From assembly GCA_025354965.1 (NCBI GenBank), contig JANXLW010000216.1, positions 1 through 16,066 of the forward strand: a stretch of 16,066 bases of DNA. The letters are read 5' to 3'. Source of the stretch: Betaproteobacteria bacterium. GTDB lineage: Bacteria; Pseudomonadota; Gammaproteobacteria; Burkholderiales; Burkholderiaceae_C. The notes below the pieces were generated by a model, which had not been told where the DNA came from, did not search any database, and saw only the letters and a program-made list of their open reading frames with translations. Position numbers and translations under genes: made by a program. Below are positions 1-7,143 of this stretch, in pieces (the stretch's first letter is position 1; each line of letters begins with the position of its first letter).

Positions 1-269
1 CAGGGCTGCCTGTAGGCGCCAAAGTAGGCCAATATGCGGCACACTGTGGGCATGAAATTCCAAACCCTGAAAATCAATCCGTCAGAACTGCACAGCCGAT
101 GGGGCTGGTGCGAAAAGCGGGTTTTTTTACAGCTTCGTTAGAGGCACGCAAACACAGGCGACTTGCCTCTATGCGCTCTCTGATGTGGCAGGTAGCCAAA
201 GGTTGCCACGGTCACGACAATGCTCGATGTTGTGCGGCCGCTCCGTGTATCGACACAGTGCGATTTTGC
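1..269. other. Gene-free left edge with one inverted repeat
   Basis: No coding region with family resemblance was found here on either strand. A T-run follows a GC-rich stretch at about 117-128. A perfect 8-bp inverted repeat, TAGAGGCA (139-146) and TGCCTCTA (164-171), is separated by 17 nt. It could form a hairpin downstream of the minus-strand membrane gene that ends at 270, but it lacks a T-tract on the right side, so a terminator role is not supported. Confidence 0.3.
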
Positions 270-932
270 TCACGGCGATTCTCCCGGCTTCGATTCAGTC
301 GGCGTTGCCGCACAGTTCTCTTTCTCCGATTCCAGCGTGATCAGATACCAGTAAGCCTGTCGGGTGCTTTTGAAGCGCTGTTCACCGTAGCGCAAAAGCG
401 AAGCGGCAGCCAGCAGCAGACAGGCGAACCCGAGCCAGCCGCGGCAAGTCGCGGTGAATGAGACGAACAGAGTCAGCAAAACGACGGACAAGCTGCGAAA
501 GAATTTGGAATCAGCTTCGAAACGTTCGACCTGGGCCAGCGCAGCCGGATGCGCAAGGGCGAGTCGGCACTTGGTCCACTGGAAGGCATTGATGGCCTGA
601 TCGTTAAACCGCGCAGGTGGGAAATGGGTTTTCTTTATCTCGATTGCTGTTTTGAGCGGGAAGTTTTTTTCGAGGGGTGCGAACTTCTCCCGCAGAGCGT
701 CATAACTACCATCGATCCACGAACCCACGAGGAACAGGAAATGACCCAGCACATAGGACGCAATAGCGAAAACCACCCAGCCTTCGACGTCGGATTGCGG
801 CGCTGACAGGATGGCTGGAATCTTGCCTTGCTCCACCAGAGCGCGCAGGTGAAACGCCAAGATCGCGCCGGGAAGAATGATCGAAAAGAAATCGATCATG
901 CCAACATGGAACTTTTCTGGTTCAGCCGCCAT
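270..932 (-). CDS. Hypothetical multi-pass membrane protein, 220 aa
   Basis: I do not recognise a named family. The ATG at 932 is preferred over an upstream in-frame start at 1058 because AGGAG (plus 941-945) sits 8 nt before it and the extra 42 residues look unlike protein. The N-terminal motif FHVGMIDFFSIILPG leads into a first membrane segment (about residues 11-33). A second lies at about 51-73 (GWVVFAIASYVLGHF) and a hydrophobic hairpin at about 150-185. Between them is a charged, Lys-rich soluble region of about 70 residues with KKTHFPPARFND. The tail (KSTRQAYWYLITLESEKEN) is polar. The layout suggests an inner-membrane protein with a cytoplasmic loop. The function is unknown and no partner gene is visible nearby. 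Confidence 0.6.
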   Translation of the reverse strand: MAAEPEKFHVGMIDFFSIILPGAILAFHLRALVEQGKIPAILSAPQSDVEGWVVFAIASYVLGHFLFLVGSWIDGSYDALREKFAPLEKNFPLKTAIEIKKTHFPPARFNDQAINAFQWTKCRLALAHPAALAQVERFEADSKFFRSLSVVLLTLFVSFTATCRGWLGFACLLLAAASLLRYGEQRFKSTRQAYWYLITLESEKENCAATPTESKPGESP

Positions 933-1038
933 TTCGCCATCTCCTGCTTCGCTGCGCGCCTGGATCTTAGATCTTGCTCTGCCGTGCGGCGGGATACAGT
1001 TGAAATTGACACTGCTTATCGAACTGGTATTGTTCGGG

Positions 1039-1173
1039 GGGTATCCGGCCAAACCCATCCGCTACATCGTTCCGGTGGCCGCCGGTGGTGGCAGCGACAT
1101 GGTGGGACGCACCGTGACCGAGCGCTGGGGTAATTCGCTCAAACAGACTTTCATCGTCGATAACCAGGGCGGT
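1039..1173 (+). pseudogene. Fragment of a Bug/TctC-family solute receptor
   Basis: About 45 codons read YPAKPIRYIVPVAAGGGSDM, then VGRTVTERWG and FIVDNQGG. This matches the mature N-terminus of Bug/TctC periplasmic receptors of tripartite tricarboxylate transporters, whose usual pattern is (F/Y)P.KP(I/V)R.IVPF..GGG.D..AR followed by a V(V/I)(E/D)N..G strand. Full receptors are about 320 residues. No signal peptide precedes this piece, the frame loses all resemblance after 1173, and a stop follows at 1246-1248. It is a relic, not a functional gene. The Bug family is greatly expanded in Burkholderiales, which supports the lineage guess. Confidence 0.7.
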
Positions 1174-1390
1174 GAGCTCATCGTAGCGTGCTGGGCAATA
1201 GGTGGCGCTGGCAATCTCCGTGACTTGACTGCCCTGGCGCGCCCGTGATTTCGAATAAATCGCAGATCGTGGTTCAGGAGGGAATTGAGCCGGTCAGATT
1301 TGCGCTTGTGTTTGCGACCTCGCAGCATCGACCAGAGCGAATTCAGCGCGCCTGCTCGCATTTCTTGATCTGGCCAGCTCATGGGCGGCG

Positions 1391-1795
1391 TTGGTCTCTG
1401 GTGTACAGTCAGCGTTTGCGGCGCCTGTTGGCCAGCTGACACTTGAGTTTCTGGCAGGACGCCGTCGGCGCTATGTGCGACCGATTCCGTTGTACCTGAG
1501 CCTGCGCTTCCTGCTGTTTGTGCTTCTGGCCGTAACTCCGCCCGCTTCGCTTTTCCAGTTCGACGATGCGAGTACCTTGGCGGTAACCCCGACCGCCAGG
1601 GACAAACCGCCAACGCCGGAAAAGCTGGAGCTGCAGATGGGTCTGCCGCAATGGCTGGGCGCATCATTTGTGCAGCAGTTGATTGTCAGCTTTGGAGCAG
1701 GCAGTTCGGGGTGTGAAATCATCATCGACCAAGGTAAGTTGCGTCCCAAGATTTCAGTGCGTACGACTCCAGAGGGACTGGAAGTTGACCTATGA
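1391..1795 (+). pseudogene. Probable remnant of a DUF3667-like membrane protein
   Basis: The open frame contains GQLTLEFLAGRRRRYVRPIP followed by a hydrophobic segment (LYLSLRFLLFVLLAV), at about 1430-1535. DUF3667-type proteins typically show PG..(T/R)..(F/Y)L.G.R.RY..P..LYL and then a membrane helix, so this looks like an internal piece. The zinc-ribbon-like N-terminus usual for such proteins is missing upstream. The later membrane helices are absent: the frame becomes polar (RDKPPTPEKLELQMGLPQWL) and stops at 1793-1795. The last 30 codons (IIIDQGKLRPKISVRTTPEG) match nothing I know and may come from another sequence. The similarity is judged from memory, so confidence is moderate. Confidence 0.42.
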
Positions 1796-1879
1796 ACATT
1801 GAGACTGCCCGCTCCACACCAGACACGCACATTTTGACATCGACCGTGTAGACTTGCACGAGAACTGAAAGAGACAAAG

Positions 1880-2965
1880 GTGATTTACAAACATCGACAT
1901 TGCACATTCCTGGCAGGTTTGGTCATTGCACTCGCCATGATTGCAGGGCTGACAATGCCCGCCCAACGAGCATTTGCACAGTCAGTGCCGATTGGCACTC
2001 GGGAAGTGCCCGCTCGCACGCTCCCGGTACCAGACACCGTAAGTCCACAAATGCAGGCCATTATTGGCCGACCATTTAATCCCGCCTTCAATCTCGTGCC
2101 CGAAACCACTGCCGATTGGAAAACCAGAATTGACCAAGCAGCCGCGTTGACGGTGGCCGCATTGCCAAAGATTCGTGAGGCACTTGGAGTTACTGTGGAG
2201 AAGACCACTATCGCTGGAGTGAACGCCTTCATTGTCACGCCCAAGTCAATGCCGGTGGGCAACCGCAACCGCGTGTTATTGCATTTTCATGGCGGTGTCA
2301 GAGTGTTGAACCCGGGAGAGGCTGGCACATTCGAAGCCGTCCTGATGGCTGGTTTTGGTGGCTTCAAGGTCATCTCGGTGGATTATCGAATGCCACCCGA
2401 TTTCCCATTCCCGGCGGCGCTCGACGACGCCATTGCGGTGTATCGTGAACTTGTCAAGACCACCAATCCCAAAAACCTGGGAATCTTTGGTGCTTCCGCT
2501 GGCGGCGGTTTGACGATCACAACCTTGCTTCGTGCCAAGCAGGAGTGCCTGCCGATGCCGGGAGCCATCGCGCCAGGCGCGCCGACGGTGGACTTGACGA
2601 AAACCGGGGACACTTTGTTTACCAATGACATGGTCGACAACACGCTGGGAACACAGGATGGATTCGTTCGAGCAACGGCACTGCTCTACGCCAATGGCCG
2701 TGACCTCAAAGACCCGCTGCTTTCGCCCATCTACGGCGATGTGCATGACTTTCCGCCAACCATACTGACCAGTGGAACCCGCGATTTGTATCTCTCCAAC
2801 ACAGTGCGCATGCATCGCAAGCTGCGCAGGGCCGGCGTGCAAGCCGTGCTGCAAGTGTGGGAAGGTCAATCCCATGTGCAGTACATGCGCGACATCACCG
2901 CGCCGGAGACCAAGGAGTACCACGACGAAGTCGCCCGGTTCTTCGATCTGCATCTGGGCAGATGA
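1880..2965 (+). CDS. Exported alpha/beta hydrolase, HSL-type carboxylesterase
   Basis: A 361-residue serine hydrolase predicted to cleave short-chain carboxylic esters in the periplasm. The GTG start at 1880 is chosen because it gives a complete signal peptide: basic start (YKHRH), hydrophobic core (FLAGLVIALAMIAGLTM) and an AFA-Q cleavage site near residues 31-34. Hormone-sensitive-lipase hallmarks are the oxyanion motif HFHGG (H135-G139), the nucleophile elbow GASAG (Ser206), Asp302 in SGTRDLYL and His332 in EGQSHVQY, in the correct order and spacing. The usual GDSAG carries Ala instead of Asp here, which is tolerated in the family. It ends just after the last domain helix and so looks complete. 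It stands alone, with no cofactor or transporter gene beside it. Its substrate cannot be read from the sequence. Confidence 0.85.
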   Translation: MIYKHRHCTFLAGLVIALAMIAGLTMPAQRAFAQSVPIGTREVPARTLPVPDTVSPQMQAIIGRPFNPAFNLVPETTADWKTRIDQAAALTVAALPKIREALGVTVEKTTIAGVNAFIVTPKSMPVGNRNRVLLHFHGGVRVLNPGEAGTFEAVLMAGFGGFKVISVDYRMPPDFPFPAALDDAIAVYRELVKTTNPKNLGIFGASAGGGLTITTLLRAKQECLPMPGAIAPGAPTVDLTKTGDTLFTNDMVDNTLGTQDGFVRATALLYANGRDLKDPLLSPIYGDVHDFPPTILTSGTRDLYLSNTVRMHRKLRRAGVQAVLQVWEGQSHVQYMRDITAPETKEYHDEVARFFDLHLGR

Positions 2966-3482
2966 GATCCCGTTGTTGAATGTCCGCAATGTCGCTTGCA
3001 AATGCGCCGCGATTGGGTGCAGGCGAATGCAGCCTCGGGTATCGGAGCAAGGGAACGCACGTTGATCGTTGACACCGCTGACCAAGTTCGGACGTAGGTC
3101 TTCGTTCTCGATGGTCCTAGAGTGGACGGAAAAGTCAGCAGCCATCCAGATAGGCCCGCCACAAAGATGCATAAATATCAGATTGCCAGGCTGCAGTCAC
3201 TGGTGAACACGAACAACGTGCCGAATCCGGTCAGCCAGGGTTTGAGGAAGCAGTCATCCAACATGGAGCATGGGAATCGGTAGCTGACATTCGTAGTCTC
3301 AGGGCAATCTCTGCCGACAGTGAGGCTCGTATGCAGTTACCTATGTCGAACCCGGCCCCATGCCATTCGTGGCATTCGGCATCGCGCCAGAAGACCGAGT
3401 AGCATTGTCAAAGTCATCATTCGCTATAGTTTTCGGCCTTGGCTCAGCAATTATTCGTAAGCCTCACCAAAACGATCCGTCC
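2966..3482. other. 517-bp stretch without a recognisable gene
   Basis: Between the esterase and the acetyltransferase no frame shows family motifs, and stops are frequent in all six frames. No strong terminator hairpin with a T-tract follows the esterase stop. The open frame preceding the acetyltransferase (3360-3482) carries no motif and has no ribosome binding site. I see no RNA gene. This could be degraded coding DNA like that found elsewhere in the window. Confidence 0.4.
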
Positions 3483-4043
3483 ATGATTGCCGGCACAATT
3501 GACCTCATCGCCGTCGAGTCGTTGGCACACAAAGCGACCGGGCGAGAGCTCGTGCGTGAATACTTGCGCTGGGTTGCTGACGTGGCGCGCACGAACTACG
3601 GATTGATCTTTAATATCGACGCGATGATCGAGTCCGACATTCAAGACCAATCGAAGTTCTATCCGCCCACCGGCCGCTTCTACTTGCTTCAGTACGCAGG
3701 ACGTTACGTCGGTGTTGGCTGCTTGAAACGACTGGCTGAAGGCGTCGGAGAAATCCAAAGAATGTTTGTCCAACCCCAAGTCCGTGGGGTTGGCGCCGGG
3801 CGCGCGTTGGTGGAGCGACTGATCCAGGATGCCAAGAACCTTGGCTACCTTACTGTGAGACTAGAAAGTCTCAAGGCACTGAGTGCCGCGCACGCCCTGT
3901 ATCGTTCTGTTGGATTTGTGGAGATTGATCCGTACTCCGAAAATAGCATGAAGGCTTATCAGCCGCCTGAGTCTCTCGGCACGTATCGAGACAGCGCCGT
4001 GTTCATGGAGTTGTCGCTGCGTGCCGCCCGAAGCGACGTCTAA
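3483..4043 (+). CDS. GNAT-family N-acetyltransferase
   Basis: A 186-residue protein that probably transfers an acetyl group from acetyl-CoA to a small-molecule or protein amine in the cytoplasm. The core GNAT fold is visible: strand GRFYLLQYAGRYVGVGCLKR (about 64-83), motif A EIQRMFVQPQVRGVGAGRAL with the acetyl-CoA pyrophosphate loop QVRGVGAG (99-106), then LTVRLESL and the motif B segment ALYRSVGFVEIDPY (about 138-151). The ATG at 3483 was chosen because the domain begins soon after it (IDLIAVES). A longer in-frame extension back to 3360 adds 41 residues with no domain content. No convincing Shine-Dalgarno sequence is seen at either start. The neighbours do not hint at the acceptor substrate. 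Confidence 0.82.
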   Translation: MIAGTIDLIAVESLAHKATGRELVREYLRWVADVARTNYGLIFNIDAMIESDIQDQSKFYPPTGRFYLLQYAGRYVGVGCLKRLAEGVGEIQRMFVQPQVRGVGAGRALVERLIQDAKNLGYLTVRLESLKALSAAHALYRSVGFVEIDPYSENSMKAYQPPESLGTYRDSAVFMELSLRAARSDV

Positions 4044-4141
4044 TCGGTCATTGGCAGGTCTGGAGCGCCCCGTATGGCGGCAGGGCAACCTGGTTTGATA
4101 CGACGCAGGCAATGAACCAGCCGAACATTCGTCGTCTTGCG

Positions 4142-4248
4142 CTACCAACGTTTTGTAGTTGCCACCCGATACTGCCACCAGATGAACAGCGGCGCACCCA
4201 CAATTTCCAGCACGGTAATCCCCAGAGGCTGGCCCGTCAACTCGCGCT
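4142..4248 (-). pseudogene. Possible C-terminal scrap of a FecCD-type ABC permease
   Basis: Reading the minus strand gives TGQPLGITVLEIVGAPLFIW, then WQYRVATTKRW and a TAG stop (plus 4142-4144). Iron-siderophore/cobalamin permeases end with ELP(I/V)G..T...GAP.F(I/L)WLL, so the GAPLFIW end fits, with one extra residue in the preceding stretch. A stop lies just upstream of the matching segment, so at most about 30 codons survive. The rest of 4044-4421 shows nothing I recognise. The match is short and could be chance. Confidence 0.28.
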
Positions 4249-4421
4249 ACGTGCATTGGGTCCAAGTGGCTAAAAGTAAAAGGCCATCACACTAATTTGT
4301 GACGACCATCTGCACCGGCTGAGTGCATTTCCAACATAGAAGTTTGCTCGGCGTGGGTCGATCATGCAGCGTAGCCGTCCAGTCGACACCGGCAGTTTTG
4401 CGGAATTTCAACCGTGGTGAT

Positions 4422-5102
4422 TCACTCGCCAGGCATTTTCCGATCCACATTGATGGCAATCTCCGAGAGCATTTCGAGGCGCTCGTCGTCAAGAATGCCG
4501 GGCGCTCTTTTCCGGTAAAGAAGCACATCGCGGTTCAGCAGCAAATCCCGAATCTCGTCCTTGTATAGCCTGACGACGCATTCGATTACCGTATCGACTT
4601 CTTCGTTTCCAGTGTCGAGAGTCATTTGATCCAAGAGCAGCGCAGTATTTGTGGCTGAAAGCATCAAGTCACCGGTCACCCAGCTGTTGACGGTGAAAAG
4701 AGAGATCGGAATGCCCTTGGCATCCAATCCAATGCTGATCAGATGGCGGGTGCTCACTTGCTGGGTTGGATCATCCGCAAGACTGGCGAATTCAATCTCA
4801 TGGGCCGACCGCAGCCGACGCGACCACAGCTTTCGCCGTGCGAAGAGATGGATGTGACCGTGCTCAGCCGCGCCTGGCCGATCTTGCGGCGAATGCGAGT
4901 GATAAAACCACTGATAGCCCCGCTCCGAATCGATTGCATCAACCTCGGGGTAGTGCTGCCATTGGCGCGGCAGTTTGCCGCCAAGGACATGTCCCAAAAG
5001 ATGCTCGCCACGTCGGGCCAACCCGGAGTAAATTTCGAGCAACCGCAGACCAGCGACTTGTGTCGCGATTCTGGTTGGCGGCGATCGCCGGTTGCGGTCC
5101 AC
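4422..5102 (-). CDS. DUF6969-like His-rich protein
   Basis: About 226 residues, function unknown. The recognisable family signature is HYPEVDAIDSERGYQWFYHS, then H, and after a gap AEHGHIHLF, giving a cluster of histidines (about 50, 68, 70, 81, 83, 85) that could bind metal. It is followed by HLISIGLDAKGIPISLFTVN with SWVTGD, an acidic region, and a C-terminus with LLLNRDVLLYRKRAPGILDD and a final EIAINVD. The GTG at 5102 is the likely start: it lies 5 nt after the stop codon of the upstream Cys-rich gene (TAA-CGGGA-GTG), suggesting translational coupling. An open extension back to 5258 only overlaps that gene out of frame. It has no signal peptide, so it is presumably cytoplasmic. It is probably cotranscribed with the Cys-rich gene from the promoter at 5407-5440. 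The family name is from memory, and the exact start is uncertain. Confidence 0.72.
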   Translation of the reverse strand: MDRNRRSPPTRIATQVAGLRLLEIYSGLARRGEHLLGHVLGGKLPRQWQHYPEVDAIDSERGYQWFYHSHSPQDRPGAAEHGHIHLFARRKLWSRRLRSAHEIEFASLADDPTQQVSTRHLISIGLDAKGIPISLFTVNSWVTGDLMLSATNTALLLDQMTLDTGNEEVDTVIECVVRLYKDEIRDLLLNRDVLLYRKRAPGILDDERLEMLSEIAINVDRKMPGE

Positions 5103-5107
5103 TCCCG

Positions 5108-5353
5108 TTAGTTCTTGGGTGCGCACTTTGGGGCGCATTTCGGAGCACACTTGGGCGCGCACTTCTTCGCTGCGCACTTGCTCTTGGCTCCGCACTTGCT
5201 GGCACATTTTGCTTTGCATTTTGAGCCGCACTTGGCCATGTCCTGTTTGGGCTGACACTTAAAGGGGTCTTTTGTGTCCTGAGCGGCGGCGGGAAGAGCA
5301 AGGGTCGCAGCCGTCAGAGCGATGAGCGAAGCCATTTTCAAAGATGTGTTCAT
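5108..5353 (-). CDS. Secreted Cys/Lys-rich repeat peptide
   Basis: An 81-residue precursor. A signal peptide (MNTSLKMASLIALTAATLAL, then PAAA) with an AAA-Q cleavage site after residue 24 leaves a mature peptide of about 57 residues with ten Cys (33, 42, 46, 50, 54, 60, 65, 69, 73, 77) and about sixteen Lys. The C-terminus is four tandem CAPK units, and upstream variants are CGSK, CKAK, CASK and CGAK, so cysteines recur mostly every fourth residue. AGGA lies 7 nt before the ATG. Such a peptide could bind thiophilic metals (Cu, Zn, Hg, Ag) or act as a redox sink. It resembles Cys-rich MNIO-modified metallophore/bufferin precursors only in general style, and no DUF692 (MNIO) gene is in the window. 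An ECF-type promoter precedes it (5407-5440). Function is inferred, but the gene itself is well supported. Confidence 0.85.
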   Translation of the reverse strand: MNTSLKMASLIALTAATLALPAAAQDTKDPFKCQPKQDMAKCGSKCKAKCASKCGAKSKCAAKKCAPKCAPKCAPKCAPKN

Positions 5354-5406
5354 TGGGTTTTCCTGGATAGTTCAGTTGATAGGAGGTTGTGAGGCGATTC
5401 CTCGGA

Positions 5407-5440
5407 GACTGAGAGGGGCCTGCTTGGCAATCGGGTTCGC
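5407..5440 (-). promoter_or_regulatory. Putative ECF-sigma promoter P1 for the Cys-rich gene
   Basis: On the minus strand GCGAACC (plus 5434-5440) is followed after exactly 13 nt by GGCCCCTCTCAGTC (plus 5407-5420). This box matches 10 of 14 positions of the box shared by P2 and P3, with the core CCTCTnAGT kept. Its end lies 53 nt upstream of the Cys-rich peptide's ATG. Identical -35 sequence and identical spacing to the other two elements make chance unlikely. Confidence 0.68.
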
Positions 5441-5472
5441 ATTTTCCAAAAAAAAAGAATATTTGCGATCCC

Positions 5473-5506
5473 GCGAACCGTTTTGACGTATGGCCGCCTC
5501 TTAGTG
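5473..5506 (+). promoter_or_regulatory. Putative ECF-sigma promoter P2 for the cytochrome/thioredoxin/CcdA operon
   Basis: GCGAACC (5473-5479), a 13-nt spacer, then GCCGCCTCTTAGTG (5493-5506). Counted from GAACC to CCTCTTA the spacer is 17 nt, a normal -35/-10 distance for ECF sigma factors with a GAAC-type -35. The element lies back-to-back with P1 across an A/T-rich segment (5441-5465, including nine A residues). Its end is 24 nt before the cytochrome ATG. Confidence 0.78.
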
Positions 5507-5530
5507 CGGACTCAACATAAAAGTATCGCC

Positions 5531-5962
5531 ATGCCCAAACCCAACTTTGCCTTGCTCAGCGCGTTGATCGCCGCTTTTGCCTTTTTGACGCCCCCTGCCT
5601 TCGCCGCTGGGGACGCCGGTGCCCAAACCACCCGTCCGGCAGGCTACAACCCGATTGCCGGAGACGCCAAGCTCGGCGAGAAGCTGTTCACCGACACTAA
5701 GCTGTCCACCAATGACATGGCTTGCGCCAGTTGCCACGCCAACCACAGCGCCTACTCGGACAGTTTCGCCAAACCCTATCCGCACACCGTGGTCATGGCC
5801 AAGGAACAATTGGGCCGAAAGACGGTCTATCTGGATGAGATGATTCAAGCTTGCATGGTCATGCCCATGGCCGCCAAGCCCTTGCCTTGGAACTCCAAGG
5901 AACTCGCCGGGCTCGTGGCCTACCTCCAAATTCAGCAAAAGTCTTTCAAGCCGTCCCGCTAA
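5531..5962 (+). CDS. Periplasmic monoheme c-type cytochrome
   Basis: A 143-residue electron carrier. The signal peptide (MPKPNFALLSALIAAFAFLT, then PPAFA) is cleaved near residues 25-26. The single heme-attachment site is CASCH (65-69) in the context KLGEKLFTDTKLSTNDMACASCHANH. Candidate axial Met residues lie in ACMVMPM (about 107-113), followed by KPLPWNSKELAGLVAYLQ, the usual last helix of class I and SoxX/SoxA-like cytochromes. The extra Cys108 near the Met ligand is unusual and could form a thiol partner. The ATG at 5531 is chosen because the promoter box ends at 5506 and an earlier in-frame TTG at 5483 lies inside it. The Shine-Dalgarno sequence is weak. It is first in an operon with the thioredoxin (46-nt gap) and CcdA, suggesting electron exchange with periplasmic thiols. 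Confidence 0.88.
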   Translation: MPKPNFALLSALIAAFAFLTPPAFAAGDAGAQTTRPAGYNPIAGDAKLGEKLFTDTKLSTNDMACASCHANHSAYSDSFAKPYPHTVVMAKEQLGRKTVYLDEMIQACMVMPMAAKPLPWNSKELAGLVAYLQIQQKSFKPSR

Positions 5963-6008
5963 CCACTTTCCACCGCCCACTTCACTACCCACTTTCTGGA
6001 GCCTTTAC

Positions 6009-6395
6009 ATGAAATTAGCAAAAACAACCATCCTCATCGCCCTCTCCGCGCTGATGTCCCTGGCGATGGCAGGAGAAATCAAGCCGTTTAACCAAAAGGA
6101 CTTTGACAGCATGACCGCAGCAGGCAAAGCCGTCGTCCTCGACATCAGCGCGACCTGGTGCCCGACCTGCAAGGCGCAAAAACCCATCATCGACGGCCTC
6201 ATGAAGCTGCCCGCCTACAAAGACGTGACGCTGATGACGATCGACTTTGACGCCAACAAGCCAACGCTCAAAACATTCAAGATCGGCATGCAAAGCACTC
6301 TTGTGGCCTTCAAGGGCACGAAGGAAGTCGCTCGCTCAGTCGGCGACACCAACCCTGATGGCATAGAAGGACTGATCAAGAAGACGCTCAACTGA
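6009..6395 (+). CDS. Exported thioredoxin-like protein (WCPTC)
   Basis: A 128-residue thiol-disulfide protein. A signal peptide (MKLAKTTILIALSALMSLAM, then AG) directs it to the periplasm. The thioredoxin fold runs from AVVLDISATWCPTCKAQKPI, with active-site Cys51 and Cys54, through VTLMTIDFD and the C-terminal strand/helix. The position normally held by the cis-proline beside the active site reads QSTLVAF, so Ser replaces Pro. This change usually alters substrate release and can favour stable complexes, including metal-bridged ones. TGGAG precedes the ATG at about 8 nt. Its TGA overlaps the ATG of CcdA by one base, so the two are translationally coupled. CcdA probably keeps this protein reduced, and the Cys-rich peptide and cytochrome of the same module are plausible clients. 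Confidence 0.88.
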   Translation: MKLAKTTILIALSALMSLAMAGEIKPFNQKDFDSMTAAGKAVVLDISATWCPTCKAQKPIIDGLMKLPAYKDVTLMTIDFDANKPTLKTFKIGMQSTLVAFKGTKEVARSVGDTNPDGIEGLIKKTLN

Positions 6396-7123
6396 TGGAT
6401 TTCGGACTCGGCTCCTACGGGTTCGGCTTCTTGGCGGGGCTTCTCTCAACGCTTTCGCCTTGCGTGCTGCCGATCATTCCGATCCTGTTGGGGTCGGCCA
6501 CCAACGCGCATCCGCGCGCACCTCTCGCATTGGCAGGAGGGTTGGCCATTTCCTACGCCGTCATCGGCACGGCACTCGCGTGGGCGGGATCAATGCTGGG
6601 CCTTGACACCTCGATTTTTCGCAATCTCGGGGCGGGCATCCTCGGCTTGCTGGGACTCATCCTGATGTCGGCAAGCTTGCAGCAACGCTTCGCTTCAGCC
6701 ACCTCCGGCATTGGGGACGCCGGTAACAATCTGATCGTACGCATGAAGCTTGACGGCCTTGGCGGCCAATTCGCCATTGGCCTTGTTCTTGGCGTCGTTT
6801 GGAGCCCCTGCGTTGGCCCCACGTTGGGAGCCGCCGTCGTTCTGGCCAGCCAAGGCACGCAATTGCCACAGGTCGCCTTGCTGATGGGTGTCTTCGGCAT
6901 CGGAGCGGCGCTGCCTGTCGTTGCACTGGCCTATGTCAGCCGTAGTGCCATGATGAAGATGCGCGGCAAGCTCATGCAAGCGGGCAAGACCGGCAAGATG
7001 CTACTAGGCATTATCATGATCGCTCTGGCCGCCTTGATTCTCACAGGAGTCGACAAGTCGGTCGAAGCGTGGCTGGTGGATCAATCGCCTTCCTGGTTAA
7101 CGAAGCTGACCACCCGTTTCTAG
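6395..7123 (+). CDS. CcdA/DsbD-type membrane thiol transporter
   Basis: A 242-residue inner-membrane protein that carries reducing equivalents from cytoplasmic thioredoxin to periplasmic thiols. Six membrane segments can be seen. The two redox cysteines are in the family motifs STLSPCVLPIIPILLG (Cys23, first helix) and VVWSPCVGPTLG (Cys139, fourth helix), each with flanking prolines. It lacks the extra periplasmic domains of full-length DsbD, so it resembles CcdA/ScsB-core proteins. The start overlaps the thioredoxin stop (TGATG), which supports a dedicated pair. The C-terminus ends in a short amphipathic tail. The next transcription unit begins only 21 nt later with promoter P3, and no clear terminator lies between. 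Confidence 0.9.
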   Translation: MDFGLGSYGFGFLAGLLSTLSPCVLPIIPILLGSATNAHPRAPLALAGGLAISYAVIGTALAWAGSMLGLDTSIFRNLGAGILGLLGLILMSASLQQRFASATSGIGDAGNNLIVRMKLDGLGGQFAIGLVLGVVWSPCVGPTLGAAVVLASQGTQLPQVALLMGVFGIGAALPVVALAYVSRSAMMKMRGKLMQAGKTGKMLLGIIMIALAALILTGVDKSVEAWLVDQSPSWLTKLTTRF

Positions 7124-7143
7124 ATATGTCAATTGGCGAATTG

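Noticed and set aside
1062..1667. Minus-strand open frame of about 200 codons opposite the TctC and DUF3667 remnants
   Set aside because: It lies across two plus-strand remnants, has proline/arginine-rich low-value sequence and no motif, and no ribosome binding site was seen. It is most likely a shadow frame of GC-rich DNA.
1834..1860. TTGACA upstream of the esterase as a sigma-70 -35 box
   Set aside because: No -10-like hexamer lies at 16-18 bp, so a promoter call is not justified.
2276..3172. Minus-strand open frame of about 298 codons opposite the esterase
   Set aside because: It is fully antisense to a gene with a complete catalytic triad and signal peptide. The translation shows no domain features.
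5108..5160. CAPK-coding tandem repeat read as a CRISPR or intergenic satellite
   Set aside because: The 12-nt periodicity is in frame within a gene having a signal peptide and ribosome binding site, so it is explained by protein repeats.
5103..5258. Extension of the DUF6969 frame upstream to 5258
   Set aside because: The added residues are an out-of-frame reading of the Cys-rich repeats. The stop-start coupling at 5108-5102 gives a better start.
5108..5353. Calling the Cys-rich peptide a bufferin or HvfA-type MNIO-modified precursor
   Set aside because: The typical EGKCG or DUF2282 signature is absent and no MNIO or DUF2063 gene is in the window. Only the general Cys-rich style is shared.
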